Source of the DNA: CAUZIZ01 sp047514575
Lineage (GTDB): Bacteria > Acidobacteriota > UBA6911 > RPQK01 > JAJDTT01
Direction of reading: 5' to 3'
Length of the DNA stretch: 7,129 nt
NCBI GenBank assembly: GCA_047514575.1
Contig: JAKZYH010000077.1
Coordinates: 1 to 7,129 of the forward strand
Below are positions 6,247-7,129 of this stretch, piece after piece. Numbering within the stretch: position 1 is the first letter of the stretch; each line of letters starts with the position of its first letter. The position numbers and the translations under genes were made by a program. The notes below the pieces were generated by a model, which was not told the DNA's origin, ran no database searches, and saw only the letters and a list, made by a program, of their open reading frames with translations.

Positions 6247-6942
6247 CTACAGCGACCAGATGGCCTGACGCAGAACGGCCCGCTCTGAACTGGCCAAACG
6301 CTCGTACCAGATGGTCAGCAGCCGGCCCTCCTCCAACTCGACGGTGGGAGGGTAGCCCAGGTCGCCGGAGAACCCGTCGGAGGAGACGGTAATGGGCTCG
6401 GACCAGGAGCGCCCACCGTCCTCGCTCACCCGCGCCTGGTTCCCATAGGGCTTTCTACGGTAGCCGTAAACCATCACCAGGCGGTTGTCCTGGAGACGGA
6501 GAAGGTGGGAGGGGAGTCCCCAGACGCCGATGGAGCGGGGAACGGACCAGGTCCTGCCGCCGTCGCTGGATTCGGTCTGGAGTGTCTCGCGCTCATGGCT
6601 CTTGTTGTGATTGCGGACGTGGACGATGAGGGTCCCGTCCTGAGCCTCCACCCCGTGGAGCTCGTGATAGGGCTCGCGCTCGTCGCCGGGCCGCGACGGG
6701 ATCTCTGCCAGCCAGCGCCAGCTGAGGCCGTCGTCGCTGGACTCGCAGACACCGATGCGGTGGTCCCCGTATCCAAACTGCTTCCCCGGATAGATCTGCC
6801 GGCCGTCTGAAAGCTGGATGGGGCCGTGGGGGCTGTTGACCGGGACCCGATAGGGCGCGGACCAGGTGTCCCCGCCGTCAGAGGAGCGGAGCATCCACCC
6901 CCCCCAGAAGCCCCTCGCGCCGAGCGTCGGAGATACGTCCAT
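6247..6942 (-). CDS. Sialidase-like Asp-box beta-propeller protein, C-terminal frame of a frameshifted gene
   Basis: This frame holds the bulk of a secreted-type exo-sialidase/BNR-repeat homologue. The ATG at 6942 is almost certainly not a real start: genuine family similarity begins near GGWMLRS, just after a run of eight G. Four Asp boxes (S-x-D-x-G-x-x-W) are visible: SSDGGDTW (20-27), SSDDGLSW (68-75), SSDGGRTW (125-132) and SEDGGRSW (173-180), numbered from 6942. Between them lie PHGPIQLSDGRQIYPGK (38-54), YHELHGVEAQDGTLIVHVRN (92-111), whose Arg110 is a candidate arginine-triad residue, and GVWGLPSHLLRL (139-150). The end, LTIWYERL followed by RAVLRQAIWSL, is complete. Sialidases release terminal sialic acid, but many environmental members of this fold have unknown substrates. 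The lyase superfamily member at 1295 gives only weak support for sialic acid use. Confidence 0.82.
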   Translation of the reverse strand: MDVSPTLGARGFWGGWMLRSSDGGDTWSAPYRVPVNSPHGPIQLSDGRQIYPGKQFGYGDHRIGVCESSDDGLSWRWLAEIPSRPGDEREPYHELHGVEAQDGTLIVHVRNHNKSHERETLQTESSDGGRTWSVPRSIGVWGLPSHLLRLQDNRLVMVYGYRRKPYGNQARVSEDGGRSWSEPITVSSDGFSGDLGYPPTVELEEGRLLTIWYERLASSERAVLRQAIWSL

Positions 6943-7129
6943 GGGCAGCCTGCCATTGGCCCAGGCTCTCGGTAGGCACCGATCGTCCTATGCGTGGGTG
7001 AGCATTCGGGTCGAGCGTGTGCTCCAGGACGCGTTGGTAGGCGTTCGAGGTGAACGTCGTGACCAGAAGCGTTCCCCGGTTCGTCTCCAAGACCCCGGCG
7101 TCGCGATCGTCCAGCGCACTGTCCATGAG
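6878..7129 (-). CDS. Sialidase-like protein, N-terminal frame, 5'-partial and frameshifted
   Basis: This frame is open from the right edge and ends at a stop at 6878-6880. Family-like sequence runs from the edge through MDSALDDRDAGVLE, GTLLVTTFTSNAYQRVL and LGQWQAAHGRISDARREG, then turns into the out-of-frame VDAPLL just past the G run. Removing one G from the tract joins it to the downstream frame as REGLLGGWMLRSSDGG, which fits the family. The ATG at 7126 is unlikely to be the start: the codon before it is also open, and the DDRDAG segment normally lies inside the protein, so the signal peptide and start are outside the window. It is the front part of the gene whose remainder occupies 6247-6903. 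Confidence 0.75.
   Translation of the reverse strand, partial: LMDSALDDRDAGVLETNRGTLLVTTFTSNAYQRVLEHTLDPNAHPRIGRSVPTESLGQWQAAHGRISDARREGLLGGVDAPLL
6898..6905. repeat. Eight-base homopolymer (C8 on plus, G8 on the coding strand) at the sialidase frameshift
   Basis: Positions 6898-6905 are eight consecutive C on the plus strand. The two sialidase frames meet here: seven bases would give one continuous reading frame, eight breaks it. Such tracts are prone both to replication slippage and to sequencing miscounts. Confidence 0.9.

Noticed and set aside
6505..6810. Plus-strand open frame of 101 codons
   Set aside because: It is antisense to the four-Asp-box sialidase-like frame and is explained by high GC content.
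6878..6942. Programmed ribosomal frameshift at G8
   Set aside because: Known bacterial slippery sites are mostly A-rich heptamers with a downstream structure or an internal Shine-Dalgarno. A plain G run in a secreted hydrolase is better explained by an indel, so this was not promoted above the frameshift finding.
1..7129. tRNA, rRNA, CRISPR, insertion sequence or phage features
   Set aside because: No direct-repeat arrays, terminal inverted repeats, transposase motifs or tRNA-like cloverleaf sequences were seen; nearly all of the window is accounted for by the listed genes.

Overview
The window reads as about 7.1 kb of chromosome from a GC-rich bacterium, most likely an acidobacterium. The main clue is a secreted GWxTD-domain protein at the left edge, a family best known from Acidobacteriota. 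The mix of a Tat-exported M19 dipeptidase, an SDR, a DapA-family lyase and secreted beta-propeller proteins would also suit a Planctomycetes- or Poribacteria-like genome, so the phylum call is an inference. No RNA genes, mobile elements or CRISPR arrays were seen.

Layout, left to right. (1) 1-1132, minus strand: 5' part of a GWxTD-domain protein that runs off the left edge. (2) 1133-1294: divergent promoter region. (3) 1295-2209, plus: DapA/N-acetylneuraminate-lyase superfamily enzyme that keeps the Schiff-base lysine but lacks the arginine of true dihydrodipicolinate synthase. (4) 2210-2334: convergent intergenic region with one terminator-like hairpin per strand. (5) 2335-3120, minus: classical SDR oxidoreductase with a probable TTG start. 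(6) 3226-4554, plus: M19 (renal/membrane dipeptidase family) protein with a clear twin-arginine signal, in which the metal-bridging glutamate appears replaced by glutamine. (7) 4614-6128, minus: secreted five-bladed beta-propeller glycosidase-like protein, interrupted by one in-frame TAG at 5031-5033. (8) 6129-6246: spacer with a hairpin and a near-consensus sigma70 promoter. (9) 6247-7129, minus: sialidase-like Asp-box propeller, 5'-partial, split into two frames at a run of eight G (minus strand).

The genes do not form one operon: strands alternate and several have their own control signals. The shared theme is scavenging of carbohydrate or amino-acid derivatives. Two secreted propeller proteins could bind or cut glycans, an exported hydrolase could act on peptide- or amide-like bonds, and a lyase plus a dehydrogenase could process 2-keto sugar acids in the cytoplasm. 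That pathway is a hypothesis; no substrate can be read from the sequence. The most noteworthy observations are the two adjacent interrupted propeller genes on the right and the altered metal site of the M19 protein. I found no convincing evidence of a wholly new system.
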